The notes: a model not told the origin generated them from the letters alone. A DNA stretch of 64,000 nucleotides from Neodontobutis hainanensis (GCA_024349245.1 JALDNG010000108.1:69501-133500); one strand, 5' to 3'; shown: positions 9,780 through 22,274, numbered from the stretch's first letter. Numbers and translations: made by a program.

Positions 9780-10950
9780 ATGGACCAACAGATTTTTATG
9801 TTAAAAATGTTTATATCTATAACTAGGGATGAGTTCAAATATTCTAACTGCAACTCCACTCCCATTGTTTGTCTTAAACAGTTTGTTCGTAAACATCATT
9901 GCTTCGTCCTCTAAACGCAGCAAAGTTTGGAATTACTTTGAACAAAATAATCAGCTCGTTGTGTGAGAAATATGCCAGGTGACACTAAGTTTTCACAGCA
10001 GCAAACGCTGTTTAATTTTCAGCTACAAAACACAGTATGGCGCCTGTAACTTTATTTCTGAATATACTAATACACTTTGAAAATTACGTTAAATATTGAC
10101 AAAAAGGATTTGAGGGCAACTAGAATATTTGCTTTTTCTTGTGAATAGTTGCTAATCTTTTTTAATGCCACCCATAAATGTAGACAATACGTACTGTTTT
10201 AACTCAGGCGGCAGGGATCATACCACAGTTAGCCTCCAAGGCCCAATTCCAACTAAAGCTTAGTCCTCATTGTGCGGGTTCAGGAAACAAAGGGGTGTCC
10301 CAATACGCTTTTGGGGCTTTCAGCTAAAGGGAAGGGCTGAACGCCCCTCCAAACTAAGATTTTTGAGGACCACACTTCAAAGAGGTAAGATATTTTCGCA
10401 GCATACAGTGTGTTCACGGCTCTGCAGCTGCGAGCGGTGCAAAAATGAGAGTAACTTGGGCAAAATTCAAGATTTTAAATTATGACAGAGACAAAACTGC
10501 TTTTTAACCTTAGCGTAACAGTCTTGTATATGGATAACAATGTAATTTTATTAGATAATGCAAGACACAGCTATTTTCAGTCCTTTGTTCTTGAGAAAAC
10601 AGCAGCCGAGACTGTTCAGTGCAAGACACATCAAAATGCCTGCGCAGTAGCACAACCCTTTTTAGGCGGTTCTACAGTACAATATATGGGCTTAGTATGT
10701 ACACTCACAGTATCTGCAGGTTTCAGATCATGTAAAATTAAATATATGCGTGACAGTGCTTTCAAATTAAAGCCTCTTTGTAAGACCTTTGATACGTCTA
10801 ATACCAATATGGCCTTATTTTTACATTATAAATTCAATACATGGTTAAACTTAAGGAGCCACCGATATTCTTACTGACCAGCTTTTAAAATAAAGCCAAC
10901 TGTTAAGCCAGAACCGTTCCATTACCATTGAGAAGTCTGTCTTTAGTGCT
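9780..10950. other. Intergenic DNA with a possible DNA-transposon piece
   Basis: No recognised gene. 10205-10480 contains GGGGTGTCCCAATACGC and AAGGGCTGAACGCCCCTCC, a style seen in fish DNA-transposon ends, but I cannot name the family. The 131-residue open frame at 10482-10877 has no recognisable domain and no promoter or splice context; I do not call it a gene. Confidence 0.4.
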
Positions 10951-10957
10951 TGTGGGT

Positions 10958-10973
10958 GGCCCTTAAAAGGACC
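10958..10973 (-). terminator. Histone mRNA 3' stem-loop, H2B copy 3
   Basis: The same 16-base stem-loop as the other two copies, 26 bases after the stop codon. Confidence 0.9.
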
Positions 10974-10998
10974 TTTGTGTTGTAGAGACAGAGGAAGT

Positions 10999-11373
10999 CT
11001 ACTTGGAGCTGGTGTACTTGGTCACGGCCTTGGTACCCTCGGACACCGCGTGCTTGGCCAGCTCTCCGGGTAGCAGGAGGCGCACGGCGGTCTGGATCTC
11101 TCTGGACGTGATGGTGGAGCGCTTGTTGTAATGAGCCAGACGAGAGGCCTCGGAGGCAATCCTCTCAAAGATGTCGTTCACGAAAGAGTTCATGATGCCC
11201 ATGGCTTTGGAGGAGATGCCGGTGTCGGGATGGACCTGCTTCATCACTTTGTAAACGTAGATGGCGTAACTCTCCTTCCTAGTCTTCCTCTTCTTTTTGC
11301 CGCCTTTAGGAGCGGCTTTGGTCACGGCTTTCTTGGAGCCTTTCTTCGGCGCTGGTTTCGCGGGTTCAGGCAT
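10999..11373 (-). CDS. H2B: Histone H2B, copy 3
   Basis: The third intronless 124-residue H2B frame, same protein as copies 1 and 2. It shares with copy 2 several silent bases that copy 1 lacks, and differs from copy 2 at only a few silent sites (for example a GGTACC in the C-terminal part). The upstream flank is homologous to copy 2 as far as about 11675. All core features, the stem-loop and the promoter are present, so all three genes could contribute S-phase H2B. Confidence 0.97.
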   Translation of the reverse strand: MPEPAKPAPKKGSKKAVTKAAPKGGKKKRKTRKESYAIYVYKVMKQVHPDTGISSKAMGIMNSFVNDIFERIASEASRLAHYNKRSTITSREIQTAVRLLLPGELAKHAVSEGTKAVTKYTSSK

Positions 11374-11512
11374 GATTCTGCTGAGACTCAGACAAACTGA
11401 TGCTTCCAGGAGGAGGGCACAGGCTTATATTAGGACTTGATGTAAATGACTGTGTTCTGTGGCTCAACAACGATTGGTTGAACCCGAGAGCTTCAGTGCG
11501 CATGCGCAGTTC
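11374..11512 (-). promoter_or_regulatory. Promoter of H2B copy 3
   Basis: TATA-like element at about 11425-11431, CCAAT box at about 11469-11482 and the NRF-1-like palindrome TGCGCATGCGCA at 11497-11508. Confidence 0.7.
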
Positions 11513-11675
11513 TCCGGTAGACATTTTGTCCAGCGAGCACATAAGGAAGGGTGCTTTATTCTTAAATAAAGGCATTTGGCTGTATATAATATAACATTCA
11601 CACTGTTAAGTCTTTGGTAGTAGTATTTTCATGTTTAAGGGTTTTTAATAAGCAGGTTTTATAAAGTCTTAATTC

Positions 11676-12230
11676 TCAGAGTGTGTTTTAAGCTCCAGTG
11701 TGTTCAACAGTGGAGCAAATTATCAAATTAATCAAATATCTAAACATTTTAATGTGTGTAAATGAGGGCAACAGCAGGATCAGTTCACAGCCACAGTCTA
11801 ATGCCGGGACACATTCTGTTGATGTGATATGTTCATTGTGGCGAGACAATGGAGAGTGTCCTAAAATGAGTGCTGTCAGCTTTAAACTTTAGATATTTTT
11901 GGAGCATACAAAAGAAATGAAGAGAAACGAGTCAGTGTTGTCAGTTTAGCATTAAAACACATGCATTACAAGTTTGTGAACGAAGGATTTGTGTTAAAAT
12001 AGTTTTATAAAACACTGCTCTTAGTCTTGACTCCAACTGGACTGTTGCTCAGGAAAAACTCTGCTGCCACCTAGTGAGTGAAATAATACTGACTCACTGA
12101 CAGGACAACCATTAACACATCGGGTACACATCACCCAGCAGGTCAGAGGTTTTCGTCCACCCTAGGAGGAGGGGGAAAAGAAAAAAAACTGTAATAGGCA
12201 GATGTAATAATAATATGAGCGGTTGAGTGT
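11676..12230. other. Intergenic spacer
   Basis: No gene or clear repeat seen. The open frame at 11698-11892 shows no family features. Confidence 0.4.
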
Positions 12231-12239
12231 GAACCTAAA

Positions 12240-13725
12240 GCTACAACCAGTGTAAACCTAACCCTATGATCAATCAGTCTCCATACGTTTGGTGAAATAA
12301 GTATGTTTTGAGTTTGCTTTTGAAAGCCTCAACAGAGTCAGATCAGCCGCACTTCCACAAAAATGGGGCTCTATAAGAAAAGGCTCTGTAGCCAGCAGAC
12401 TTCTTCTTTATTCGAGGAAGTTGAAGGAGGCCAGCGTCCTGAGAGCGAAGGGTACGAGCTGGAGTATACCAGGTGATAAGGTCAGATAGGTAAGAGGGCG
12501 CGCGTCCACAAAGGATTTTATAGGTTAACAAGAGAACTTTGAAATCAGCTCTAACATGAGGAAGCCAGTGTAATGAAGCCAGGACCGGAGTAATGTGATC
12601 AAACTTCCTGGTCTTTGTTAAAAGTCTGGCGGCTGTATTTTGGACCATTTGTAGTCTGTGAGTACTTTTCCTCGGCAGTCCAGAGAATAACGCATTACAG
12701 TAGTCCAGCCTGGATGTGACAAATGCATGAACGAGAATTTCAGCATCAGCTAAAGAGAGGCAGGAGCAAATTTTTGAGATATTCCTCAAGTGAAAGCAGC
12801 CCAGTTTAGTGACCTCACTAATGTGCTGCTGCAGAGATAGTGAGAGAAGAGAGGTCGGTGGATCCAAGTGAATGGGACCTGGAGCCGAGGAAGACAAAAA
12901 CAAAATATTATCTCTGACATCTTCAATTTTATGATTAAAGAAATCTAAAAAGTCTTGTGCACTAAAGGGAGAGGAGTCTTCAGTTGGTTGGATTAGTTTA
13001 GCAAGTGTCCCAAAGAGAAACCTGGGGTTATGCCCGTTTTCTCTGATAAGAGATGAAAAATAGGCCGTCTTTGCAGTGCTGAGGGCGTGCTTAGGTGTTT
13101 AAACACAAACACCACTTTTGATAAATTAGATAACAGGCCTGTTTCAAAGCCTGAGTTTTCTCATTATACCATGGCGTAGGTCGTCTAGTTGGTCTGGGCT
13201 TTGTCCTGAGGGGTGCCACTGAGTCGGTGATGGCTGAGAGGGTAGCATGGACCTCCTCTGTGTAGACCTCTAGGTGTTTCCAGGTGTAGTTAAATTAAGA
13301 AGAACATCTGTCAGCCGTCTGGCAAACATTTCCATTGCAGCTGCGCTAAAATTCCGGGTAGACACTACACATTTGTCGGAATTTGAGGAGAATTTATAAC
13401 TTATCTCAAATTCCACCAGTGAGAGATCTGAAACAGCAGATGAAAGAGAGGAGACAAAGAGATTGGAGACATTCCCCGAGCCAAAACAAGATCAAGATAG
13501 TTTCCACTGATGTGTGTGGGCTCATGAACAAACTGGTTAAAGACAGGGTCGTAAGCAGTGATTGAAATGCTCTGGCCAGAGGATCACCTCCTTATTTAGA
13601 TGAATATTAAAGTCACTAATTAGAAGGATGTTATCAGCGTGGGTTATTAAGTCCGAGAGAAAACTCCAAACTCATCCAAGAAAGAAGAGTAGGAACCCGG
13701 AGGGCGATAGATTACAGCTAAATAA
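12240..13725 (-). mobile_element. L2-type LINE ORF2 remnant lacking its reverse-transcriptase core
   Basis: Read on the minus strand from 13725 down: an endonuclease segment (AVIYRPPGSYSSFLDEF, then a DFNIHLN motif), a linker (EEVHATLSAITDSVAPL; TPWYNEKTQALK), the start of the RT region (NPRFLFGTLAKLI; FLDFFNHKIEDVRDN), then an abrupt jump at about 12900 to the C-terminal region (FVTSRLDYCNALFSGLP; LASLHWLPHVRADFKVLLL; APSYLSDL). The catalytic RT core is missing. The 12343-12903 part is still open. It is a dead, internally deleted copy. Confidence 0.85.
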
Positions 13726-14164
13726 TAATATTCTATTTTATTTGAGGACTTTTGTGACATATGTTACACTGCTGCATGTGTTCTTTATACATTTTCTGAA
13801 ACAATGGGAAACATTTGAGGCCTGTTTTGGACACGTTCAGGCCGTCAGCTCCCATTGGAGGCATTATCTCTCTTTCCACATTCCTCACACTCTCCACTCG
13901 CAGGGCTGTCCCTGACTGAACTGTGCATTCCTCTGTCCCAACACATGTTTTTATGTAACACAATACAAACTTTGTTTCAGTTTGAAGGCTGGGACTCACA
14001 AAAAATCTATTTAAAAAAAAAAAAAACCCATTTTTTAAATCAGTTCAGATTTTCTCTAAACGTCGAGTCTTTGGCACTTCCTGTAGCTGTGGATCAGACC
14101 TGCACATCGCTGAAGAGAAATTTTAGATCGGTCTTATTCTTAGAACGTCTCATGTATATTTAGT

Positions 14165-14260
14165 TTCCCCAGTGTTACAGCTGGAACACCACTGGAGGCA
14201 AAGTGGGTTATGTGTCTTGCCCAAGGACCCAACGGCAGTATGACCAATGAGCCACTGTCT
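14165..14260 (-). repeat. SINE fragment
   Basis: The minus strand carries CTTGGGCAAGACACATAACC and CCTCCAGTGGTGTTCCAGC, the body of the same SINE family as at 4362-4567. The head is degenerate and the UnaL2-type tail is missing. Confidence 0.7.
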
Positions 14261-14264
14261 TGGA

Positions 14265-14757
14265 CACTCCAAAAGGCAGATTCTGTTGTGGACTTGCTTA
14301 GGTATTTTGGGTCATTGTCATGTTGCATCTCCCACTTTCTAAACAGTTTTTGCTGACGTACAGATATCCTCACATTATCCTGAAGAACTGTCTGATATAC
14401 TTGGGAATTCATCTTCTCCAATGATTGAATCTGGTCAGGGTCCTGACGCAGCAAAGCAGGCCCAAATCACAATGTTTCCTCCACCAGACTTCACAGTTAT
14501 GTTTTCATGATGATATCCCATGCCTTTTCTAGCAAGATGTAGCACTGTGTGTTTTTTTCCAACTTACCTTTTCCTCTACCATTTCGAATGTTGAATGAGT
14601 GTGTTCAATAAAAATGAAAGAACAGAATTGTTTTGTGTAAATAATTTGTCAGTACCCTTGACTTGGATGAAGATCAGATCACATTTTAAGTCAAATTTAT
14701 TCAGAAAAACACAAAATTCTAAAAGGTTCATATACTTTTTCTTGCCACAGTTTAAGG
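14265..14757 (-). mobile_element. Degenerate Tc1-like transposon remnant
   Basis: The minus strand has the Tc1 transposase block VKSGGGNIVIW (about 14490) and further on MQHDNDPKYLSK (about 14300), with stops between them. The outer end at about 14575-14755 has GATGAAGATCAGATCACATT and ATACTTTTTCTTGCCA, the usual 5' terminal region of this fish Tc1 family. It is broken by several frame changes and is not active. Confidence 0.75.
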
Positions 14758-14759
14758 AT

Positions 14760-15385
14760 TTTTGTCTAAGTTCAAACCCTCTGGAGGTGGAAGTATAGAA
14801 CCATCAAAGATAGATAATACAACCCTGAAGACGTCAAAAATTATTCAACAAATACATCAGATGTGCCGTTAACTGTCAACATTTCTCTGTGACTTTGTTT
14901 TCTGGAGCTCAGTGTTTTGTATTAAGCCGAAAGTAAAGTGTTTATTTTAACCATAATTTGTGACAACAATGAAAAGGTGTCTTAACTTTTTCCTACTGAG
15001 GCTCAAAATGTAAAAATACTTTATTTTTTTTGGAAGCAAAAATGTAAACAAATAAATGAAAAATTATTTTAAACAATAAAAATAAAATAAAATAACTGAC
15101 ATCAAAAAATCTCTTTTGAAACTGAAACTAAATGTTTTGGTGAAAATCTAGAAAACAGGCTGCAGAGTTTGGATAAAAACCTAAAAGTTTTAGAGAAATG
15201 CTGAACTCTTTCAAAAATAAGCCAAAGCAACTGAGAAACAAATGAACACCTAAATTAAAAAAAAAAAAAAAAAAAAAAACTGACAAAGTTAGTCAAAGAG
15301 TTTAATAAACTTTAATGCTCTACTTTGATGCTGATAAAAGCCAATTCTGACAGATATTATTATTATTCATTTATTTTTTCCCCCC
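14760..15385. other. Spacer downstream of gstt1
   Basis: AT-rich, with an A run at about 15258-15280. No gene seen. It includes the probable 3' untranslated region of gstt1, which reads leftward; TTTATT motifs near 15300 and 15370 are candidate poly(A) signals. Confidence 0.45.
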
Positions 15386-18300
15386 TCATAGGAAGAGTCT
15401 CACAATCTTTGATTTTAATCCTTGCATTTTGCTGGTGTCGATTTGTTTCACAAGGTCTTGAGCCGAGAGGATGTTCTGATGAGCCTCGTCGAACAGCTCC
15501 TGCCCAATCGTTGCCACCACTCTGTCCCGCCAGGCGCTCAGCTTAGGTCTCCCTTCGAACACCTCCAAACCTGCTCCCAACGGCTTTTAGGGAGAAAAAA
15601 AAAAAAAAAATAGATATTTACTTTAGTCATTATAACTTATGATGAAAATAATAGTAATAATACATTTGTCTTAAATGGGACAGGGTTATGTCCCTTTGAT
15701 TGGTTGCATGTTTATTATGCGTCTGTTGGTATTGGCTCCAGGAAATCTAACACAAAACTAAAAGGACCAGACTATTTTTTTATTTAGAATTTATAAAAAA
15801 AATAAATAAATAAATAAAATACAAATAATAATACATAAATAAATAAATAAATAAAAAGGAAGGATGGCTGGATGGATGGAAGTCAAAAGCAAATCCACAG
15901 TTTTTTTGTAAATAAGGAAACAACTCAGAGAGCCCCTTTTGGACCCAGCAGCAGGAGGAAACTCTAAAACTCTGTGCGAGAGGAAGAAAACCTGCCACAG
16001 ACCTGTTTATGTTCACAAAGTAAGTTCCCTCAGAGTTTAGATTAACTTCCTGTAAAACTGAAAACCCAGAGTTTCCCTCTTTTCAGATTTGGATGATCTG
16101 AGGTCGCCGTGATTACAAAGCTCTTATGAATACACTTAATAATAGTTGTTTGTGATAAGAGTTGTGTAATTGCACTTTGAACACCAGCTGACATGTGTTT
16201 TTGTAATACAGTACACAAATTTTTACACATAGACAAATATGAATAAATAGAAACAGAATAAAGTTGGCCTTCTACAGTCAGGTTTCATATGGACGATGCA
16301 TAAAGCTACAGTGTTTTGTGATAATAAAACTAATACACCTGCACAGAGATCACTGATGTGTTGATAAATCCTGCTCACCTGAATTACTTCGACAATAGCC
16401 ACCAGGTCGGCCAGAGAAATGTGGTCTCCTGCGATGAAGGGCTTGTCCCCAATAAACTTGTTCTCGATAAGAGTCAGTGCGGCGTTCAAGTCTTCGATGG
16501 CTCCGTCCATTTTCTCCTGAGGCACCTCCATACCGAACACTTTGGGAATCATAAGCTTCAGTGATAAAAAAAAAAAAAAAAAAAAAAAAGACACACGTTT
16601 AGTCTTAAAGAGGCAAAGCAAGCACATTTGACATCTGTACAGTTGACCAATACAGGAAGAGCATAACAAGATGCAACCATAAAATCATGTGATACAAATT
16701 TCCGGTTTGGGGAAAGATGAGGTAAACTGTGCTGATTATTGTTAGTCTCCCAAACCAGACCCTCCTCAAGAACAAACGTCTTGTACGAGTAGACCTAAAA
16801 GTTACTCAGTGCCGCTTTAAATAATTTTACTCAAAGCCCCTTGTGGCAGTTTTGTGTGGATCTACACTTATTGTACATATCCCTTTTGTATACGTTATAC
16901 ATTTTAAAATATTGTATTTCTGTTTGGTACGTTTTCTTATATATTTTCTCATTTTGGGGCTGCCAAGTCCAAGAATGATTGTACTTCCTGAAAAACACTT
17001 TTAATGTTTAGAGTTAAATTATGTGCCTTCATCTTCCTGCTTTGCTCTCCCTGACCAACAAAAACAGTCTGGGTATGGTCAGTGAGATACATTTCCCTTA
17101 GAGAACTATTTATGTATTGAAATAAAGATGATCTGCTTGATTACAGGGTTTGCCTTTCCTTCTCGTGCCGTTATTATAAACTGTGTCCTGTTAACAAGAA
17201 TCTTTTTGTCACTTTATGAAACACAAAAGCATATTTGTCACAGTTAAAGTATGATGATACAGTAAACTATAAATAAATGTCATGGGTTTCATGTGATTTG
17301 ACAAATATTTGAACGGTTGGAGGCGACAGCAAAGCCCCACCTTTGACAAACATTTGTTAGATTATGGCCCATAACAGGATAAGCTCCAGGAAATGAATGA
17401 ATAAAATTATTTATTGACCTGTCAGAGAATACAATCCGGCACATAAATTAGGAAAGTGAGAAAATTACATAGTAGACAAATTCCAAATCATAAATAAAAG
17501 TAAATGCTGATTTTGCTTTACTCCAAATAACCTTCATAACCCCTCATTTTCTAAAATGTCTTGAGAAGAGTACCACTTCCTATTTATTCACTGAGGAGAA
17601 TGGGAAACTTGAGTGTTTCATGTGTTTGCTGCAAGTTTCAGTCTCAAGAAATATAATATTCAGAGCCACTTTGACAATACAGCTGCCAAAACAACTGAGA
17701 AGAGAGACAGTTAATGAATTGTTAGCAGGTCTAAGGAAACAACTGCAGAGAAAAGTTAGTGACTTTATGGCTGCAAAATAGCATTAGCATCAAAGCCATA
17801 TTGTGACAGCAAGTTCTGGGAAAGATACAGCTTAAGGCTTTTGACAACAATAGCCTTTTGAGAACACTGACATTAAAATGTAACTTTTGTAGAGTTATTT
17901 ATTGGTTATTATGTTATAACTTTATTGTTCCTCCCAGTGTTAATTTCGTTGACGAAATAATTTCGTCATTATTTTCGTCACAAATATTTTTTTGCGGACG
18001 AAAACGAAACGAAAACTAAAAAAGAAGTCACTGATGGAGACTAAAACTATAACTAAATTGATTGACATTATCATTATCGTCAACGAATAAAGGACGAGAG
18101 GAAAATAGACTCTGACGAAAATCCAATTAGCAGACGGGATAGATGAACAAAAGAACCAATCCGCAAAACGGAACAGTCGAACACACTCCGGTACAGTAGG
18201 TGGCGGTATGCACCGAAAAAAATGGTTGCGACCCGCCATTAATACTAGAGAAGAAGAAGAACAACAACAACAACAACAACAACGGAACAGGCGAAACTGC

Positions 18301-20621
18301 CTGAGAAGAAGAGAGAAGAGAGAAGTCACTTTAGCACGAAGTGCTTTCTTGAAAATGAATAGAGGTAAATAAGTGTTACTATTCTGTGGTTGAATTGCCA
18401 GCATTGTGGTAGCAAGAAGAAAATGTCGTTCAGTGCACTTTAGATTCGAAATTAAAAATGTTTGCACTTATTGTTCAGCTCAGCTGTAAGCTTTAAGCTC
18501 CTGGACCTAACTTTATTTTTCTTTTATTGACGGTGAATTGGCAGCTAGTTATTGTTTACATTACCATGACAGTGTTTGTTGCTGCATAAAAGCTTTTGAA
18601 TTGAAATAAAGAGACTGTTGTGTTGACATAAAGTTGAATTGGTGTTTTATATATTTTGGTTTATTTTAAGTTTTATTTTAGTTGACATAGTTAGTTAAAA
18701 TAACAAGCAATTTTAGTCGACTAAAATAAGACTAAAATCAAAACAAATCAGATGACTAAAACTTGACTAAAACTAAAAAGAATTAGTCAAAAGACTAAGA
18801 CTAAAACTAAATAAAAATTTTGTGTCAAAATTAACACTGGTTCCTGCCCACTTCTGATTTAAGACAGGCACCCTCAAACAGAAATATAATAGATTTCACA
18901 TATGTAGCTGAATAAAAAGAAAACATAAAAATAACCAAATGCATATTAAAGACTCACCCGGAGCCAGAACATCTTGGAGCCGTGCAGACGAATGCCCATG
19001 TGCTGCCAGGACAGATACTCATTCACACGCGCTCGCTGCTGCAGGTCGGCTGGGTACCAGAAGTCTGGGGTCTTATACTTCTCTGCCATGTACTGCATGA
19101 TGGCAATGCTACAAAACACATGCATACAACCATTGACTTCTGTCAAGGAAGCGACATAGGCTTTAGACATAAGACAACAACCGGTTTAAAAAAAAAAAAA
19201 AAAAAAAAAAAAACTATGGCCATGATATTTTATTCAAAAATGACACAACAAAAAAATAAAACACATTTGTAAAGTGGTTTCACACAACTTTACAAATGTT
19301 TGTGCCGTCAAAATATTGATTTAAAATGCATTAGATGTTTTAATGATTTTGAGTGAAGTCTGGTGGAAGACATTGGTCAAACGAAGGCTGTATACACAAA
19401 AATGTGCTTCTTTCTCTTCAGTCATTTGTTGATGTGGCCAAGTGAATGGAAAAGTGAATTTAAAGCCCTGCCTTAAGGAACTGCGTTACAATTTTACATT
19501 ATATCCATCCAAACGTTTGACCACATTAAACCAAAAGACATGTGTATTGACAGTATAAATATGTATGCACAAACTATTTAGAGCCAAATCAGTTGAACAG
19601 TATTTTATAAGCACCTTTCACCCATGCTGAAGTCTCCATCTTTAAGAGCAGGCACTTTTCGTATTGGGTTGACTTTTCCAAATTCCTCAGTGTGTTGGTC
19701 GCCTGAAATGACAGAAAAAAAAAAAAAAAAAAACATGTAAATTTACCAGAGATTTCCAAACATATCAGCTGCAAGTCACATGAGCTGGTTCATTAGATTC
19801 AGTGGAAAATGCATTTGTGAAAGAGCGAGGATGACCGTTGGAAGCAGAAACCACAACAGCAGCTGTGAAAGAAAATGACAGTTTTTAACGACACAGTTGC
19901 TTCATTATATTCTTTCATAAAGTGTAAATCTAGGTGCAACAATGTGGGAGAATTGTATAAGTTTAATTAATTCTGTAAAAAAAAAAATACAAGTTTGTCC
20001 AAAACCTAAGACATCATAAAAAGGGAGCTGTATCAGTGCTCACGATATTTTAGTTGGATTTAAAGAAAGTTTGTGAAGGTTTAGTTTTTCTATTAAATGA
20101 CCTGGACATAAATAAGTGAAAATATTTTACTTGGACATAAACTGTCTTCAAGTGGCTTTAGTTACAGATTTTAGATGGTTTTAGTTGGAGTTTTAGTTGG
20201 ATTTCCAGAGGTATTAGATGGTCTGGTCTCATTTTGGTTTTAACAATAAAATGCAATGAAAATAAAATTTCTTTCTGGACAATAAAAGGAATTGTTTTAC
20301 TTTTTAATTCTTATTGCATTTGGTACAGCTATATCTGACACTATGCAACTTTAAAAAGGATTCTAAATGGACGTTGTGTGCCTAACAATAATGTTCCTCT
20401 AGACCAGAATATAAGTATTATTGGTAAAAACTCTTGCAGTTTACTCGCCATTCGGGGAAAAAGAAAAGAAGCCTACCAGAACCTTCGTCCTCGTCTCTTG
20501 TGTGAAATCACGTACCGTTCATCAGAGAAATAGTCTTAACCTCCACAGGGATGTTGTTCTTTTTGGCGAAGATATAAACCGAGCGGCAGGGCTGAGAGAA
20601 AAGGTCCAGATACAACTCCAT
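15386..20621 (-). CDS. gstt1: Glutathione S-transferase theta
   Basis: Five exons join in frame: 20516-20621, 19615-19702, 18958-19108, 16379-16555 and 15386-15583, giving 239 residues, the normal theta length. It is a cytosolic enzyme that adds glutathione to electrophiles and acts on small halogenated compounds. The N-terminal thioredoxin-like domain starts MELYLDLFSQPCRSVYIFAKK; Ser9 is the theta-class catalytic serine (Ser11 in the human protein). The glutathione-site segment reads NPIRKVPALKDGDF, then ESIAIMQYMAEKY. The helical C-terminal domain follows (DKPFIAGDHISLADL; FEGRPKLSAWRDRV). All borders are GT-AG. One intron contains a hAT element. Nearby ddt and chchd10 match the vertebrate gstt neighbourhood, so orthology to gstt1 is well supported; the a or b copy is not resolved. 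Confidence 0.95.
15790..15880. repeat. (TAAA)n-type microsatellite
   Basis: Imperfect AAAT/TAAA units followed by GGAT units (GGATGGCTGGATGGATGG), in the last intron of gstt1. Non-coding. Confidence 0.85.
17935..18839. mobile_element. Non-autonomous hAT-type transposon in a gstt1 intron
   Basis: It starts CAGTGTTAATTT and ends with the inverted form AAATTAACACTG. It is flanked by an 8-base target duplication, GTTCCTCC at 17927-17934 and GTTCCTGC at 18840-18847, with 7 of 8 bases equal. Sub-terminal stretches are rich in ACTAAAACTAAAA motifs in opposing orientation. Length is about 905 bases with no transposase frame; an AACAAC microsatellite lies at about 18262-18284. Terminal bases and the 8-base duplication are the hAT hallmarks. 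Confidence 0.85.
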
Positions 20622-22270
20622 TCTTGCACCGAACACTTCGCCGTTTCAGTCGGATGTGTTGCTTTTCTTGCACGTCCTTGCAGCAGCCGCCTTCAAGTCT
20701 TCAACTCTCAGATAAAACTTTTTTTATTCCGCAAAGTGTCCACGCCCACATCCCCAATTATTTAAGCCCCGCCTCCTTCTACCGCCTTTGGTTCATTTGT
20801 AATCTCTAGCCTTGGTTATAAACTCTGTAAAACTGATACTAACAAATAAACCATCAATAAAAACAATACATAAACATACCCTTAGTCATTACAAAAACAG
20901 AAGCACTGCAGGGACAAACTGTGATGTGTGGATAAATCCCAAAGAAACCGGTCGAATCAAGAGTTTACATTTGAAATTAAATTTATAAATGTTTAAATAA
21001 AGAAAAACACGGCAGTACTCAGTCTGTCTTTATTAAATCCACAACAATGACCCTATCTGCTGCAAAACCCTTCAGGGCTTTATGGAAGATGGGATATTCA
21101 TAATAAATCAATTAAAACAGGGGGAGCTGTTGTTGTTTGTGTATAAAATGCCCTCAGTTTGGACTTATAGGTGTTTAAATACAAGGACAGAGGAGTTTAA
21201 TACGTAACTCTGTACATATGTACACTAAAACATATGTAAATGTTTAAAAGAAAGGTTAATATGTCAGTGGCAGAACGTCCCGTGTTTAGAACTATTGAGA
21301 ACACACTGTAGAACTGCAGAGAACATAAATATACCGATGGACAGCATAAAGTACTCTGTGTTCTCCATAAATAACCCATTATTGTCCATTATCTTCAGTC
21401 TCACACACCAGCCTGCACAAGAAACCAACTGATCTCTCTCAACTTTGAACTTAGCTGACCACTCTTGAGTTTGAACAAATTAAAATTTGGGTTTTATTTC
21501 TTTAAATGAATCATGTACTCTTGACGCCTTGAGTTGGTTTTGTTTAGTTTTTCTTCAACAATATCTGTGTCTGCACCAAATTTCATGTTAAATGCATTGC
21601 ATTATGGAAATCCAACAATAAACAGATACAAAAAGATAAAAGAGATAGTTAAAAACCTAAATAAACGGGTCTAAAAAAGGGAGTTGGAAAAGGCTGAATT
21701 AGGGAAAAGCAGTGTCACTGTCACAATGTCATCCCTGTTACAGTTTTTGCCAAGAATTGAGTGGGTTAAAGTTGTTCATAGTTAATCAGAAACATGAAAA
21801 TCTGTACTTTAGTCTCCCTTTAGCACCGTGACACTTTACCCACTTGTGTTCAGACACAGTAGAGCACTTTGGGTGGGACTCAACATACTCGAGCACGGTC
21901 CAGAACGACACATAATGGGTTGTATCAGAGGGAACGGAGCTCTCTGTTACCCAGCTGTTTGTTCTAATGATCTCAATCTGTGCAGGAGGGACCTCAGAGG
22001 GGCAGCGGCTGCTCCAGTTTCATTTAGGAAGCACGAGTATACAAGAACCAGTCTTTGAATAAGTGTCACAGGCAGAGACAGTTGACATCCAGGCAAACAA
22101 ATGTAGAAAAATCCCTTCTGTAAATCTAGGTTTGCCCTTACATTATGGAGCCTTTATTTAAAATTAAAGCCTCATTTTAAGGGTTTCTATGTAACTCTAC
22201 ATAACATACTGTCTCATTAGAACCTTTATTTAAAACTGCAAAACTGTCTGCTTTCTAACTTGCACTAAGA
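20622..22270. other. gstt1 upstream region and intergenic DNA
   Basis: The proximal part should contain the gstt1 promoter, but no clear TATA element was identified. The open frame at 21828-22058 shows no family features. Nothing else supportable seen. Confidence 0.4.
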
Positions 22271-22274
22271 GAGT

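Noticed and set aside
10482..10877. 131-codon plus-strand open frame
   Set aside because: No recognisable domain, start context, splice sites or conservation visible; chance frame in AT-rich DNA is more likely.
17940..18467. 175-codon minus-strand frame with a Cys/Ser run
   Set aside because: Lies wholly inside the hAT element and translates its microsatellite; no transposase motif.
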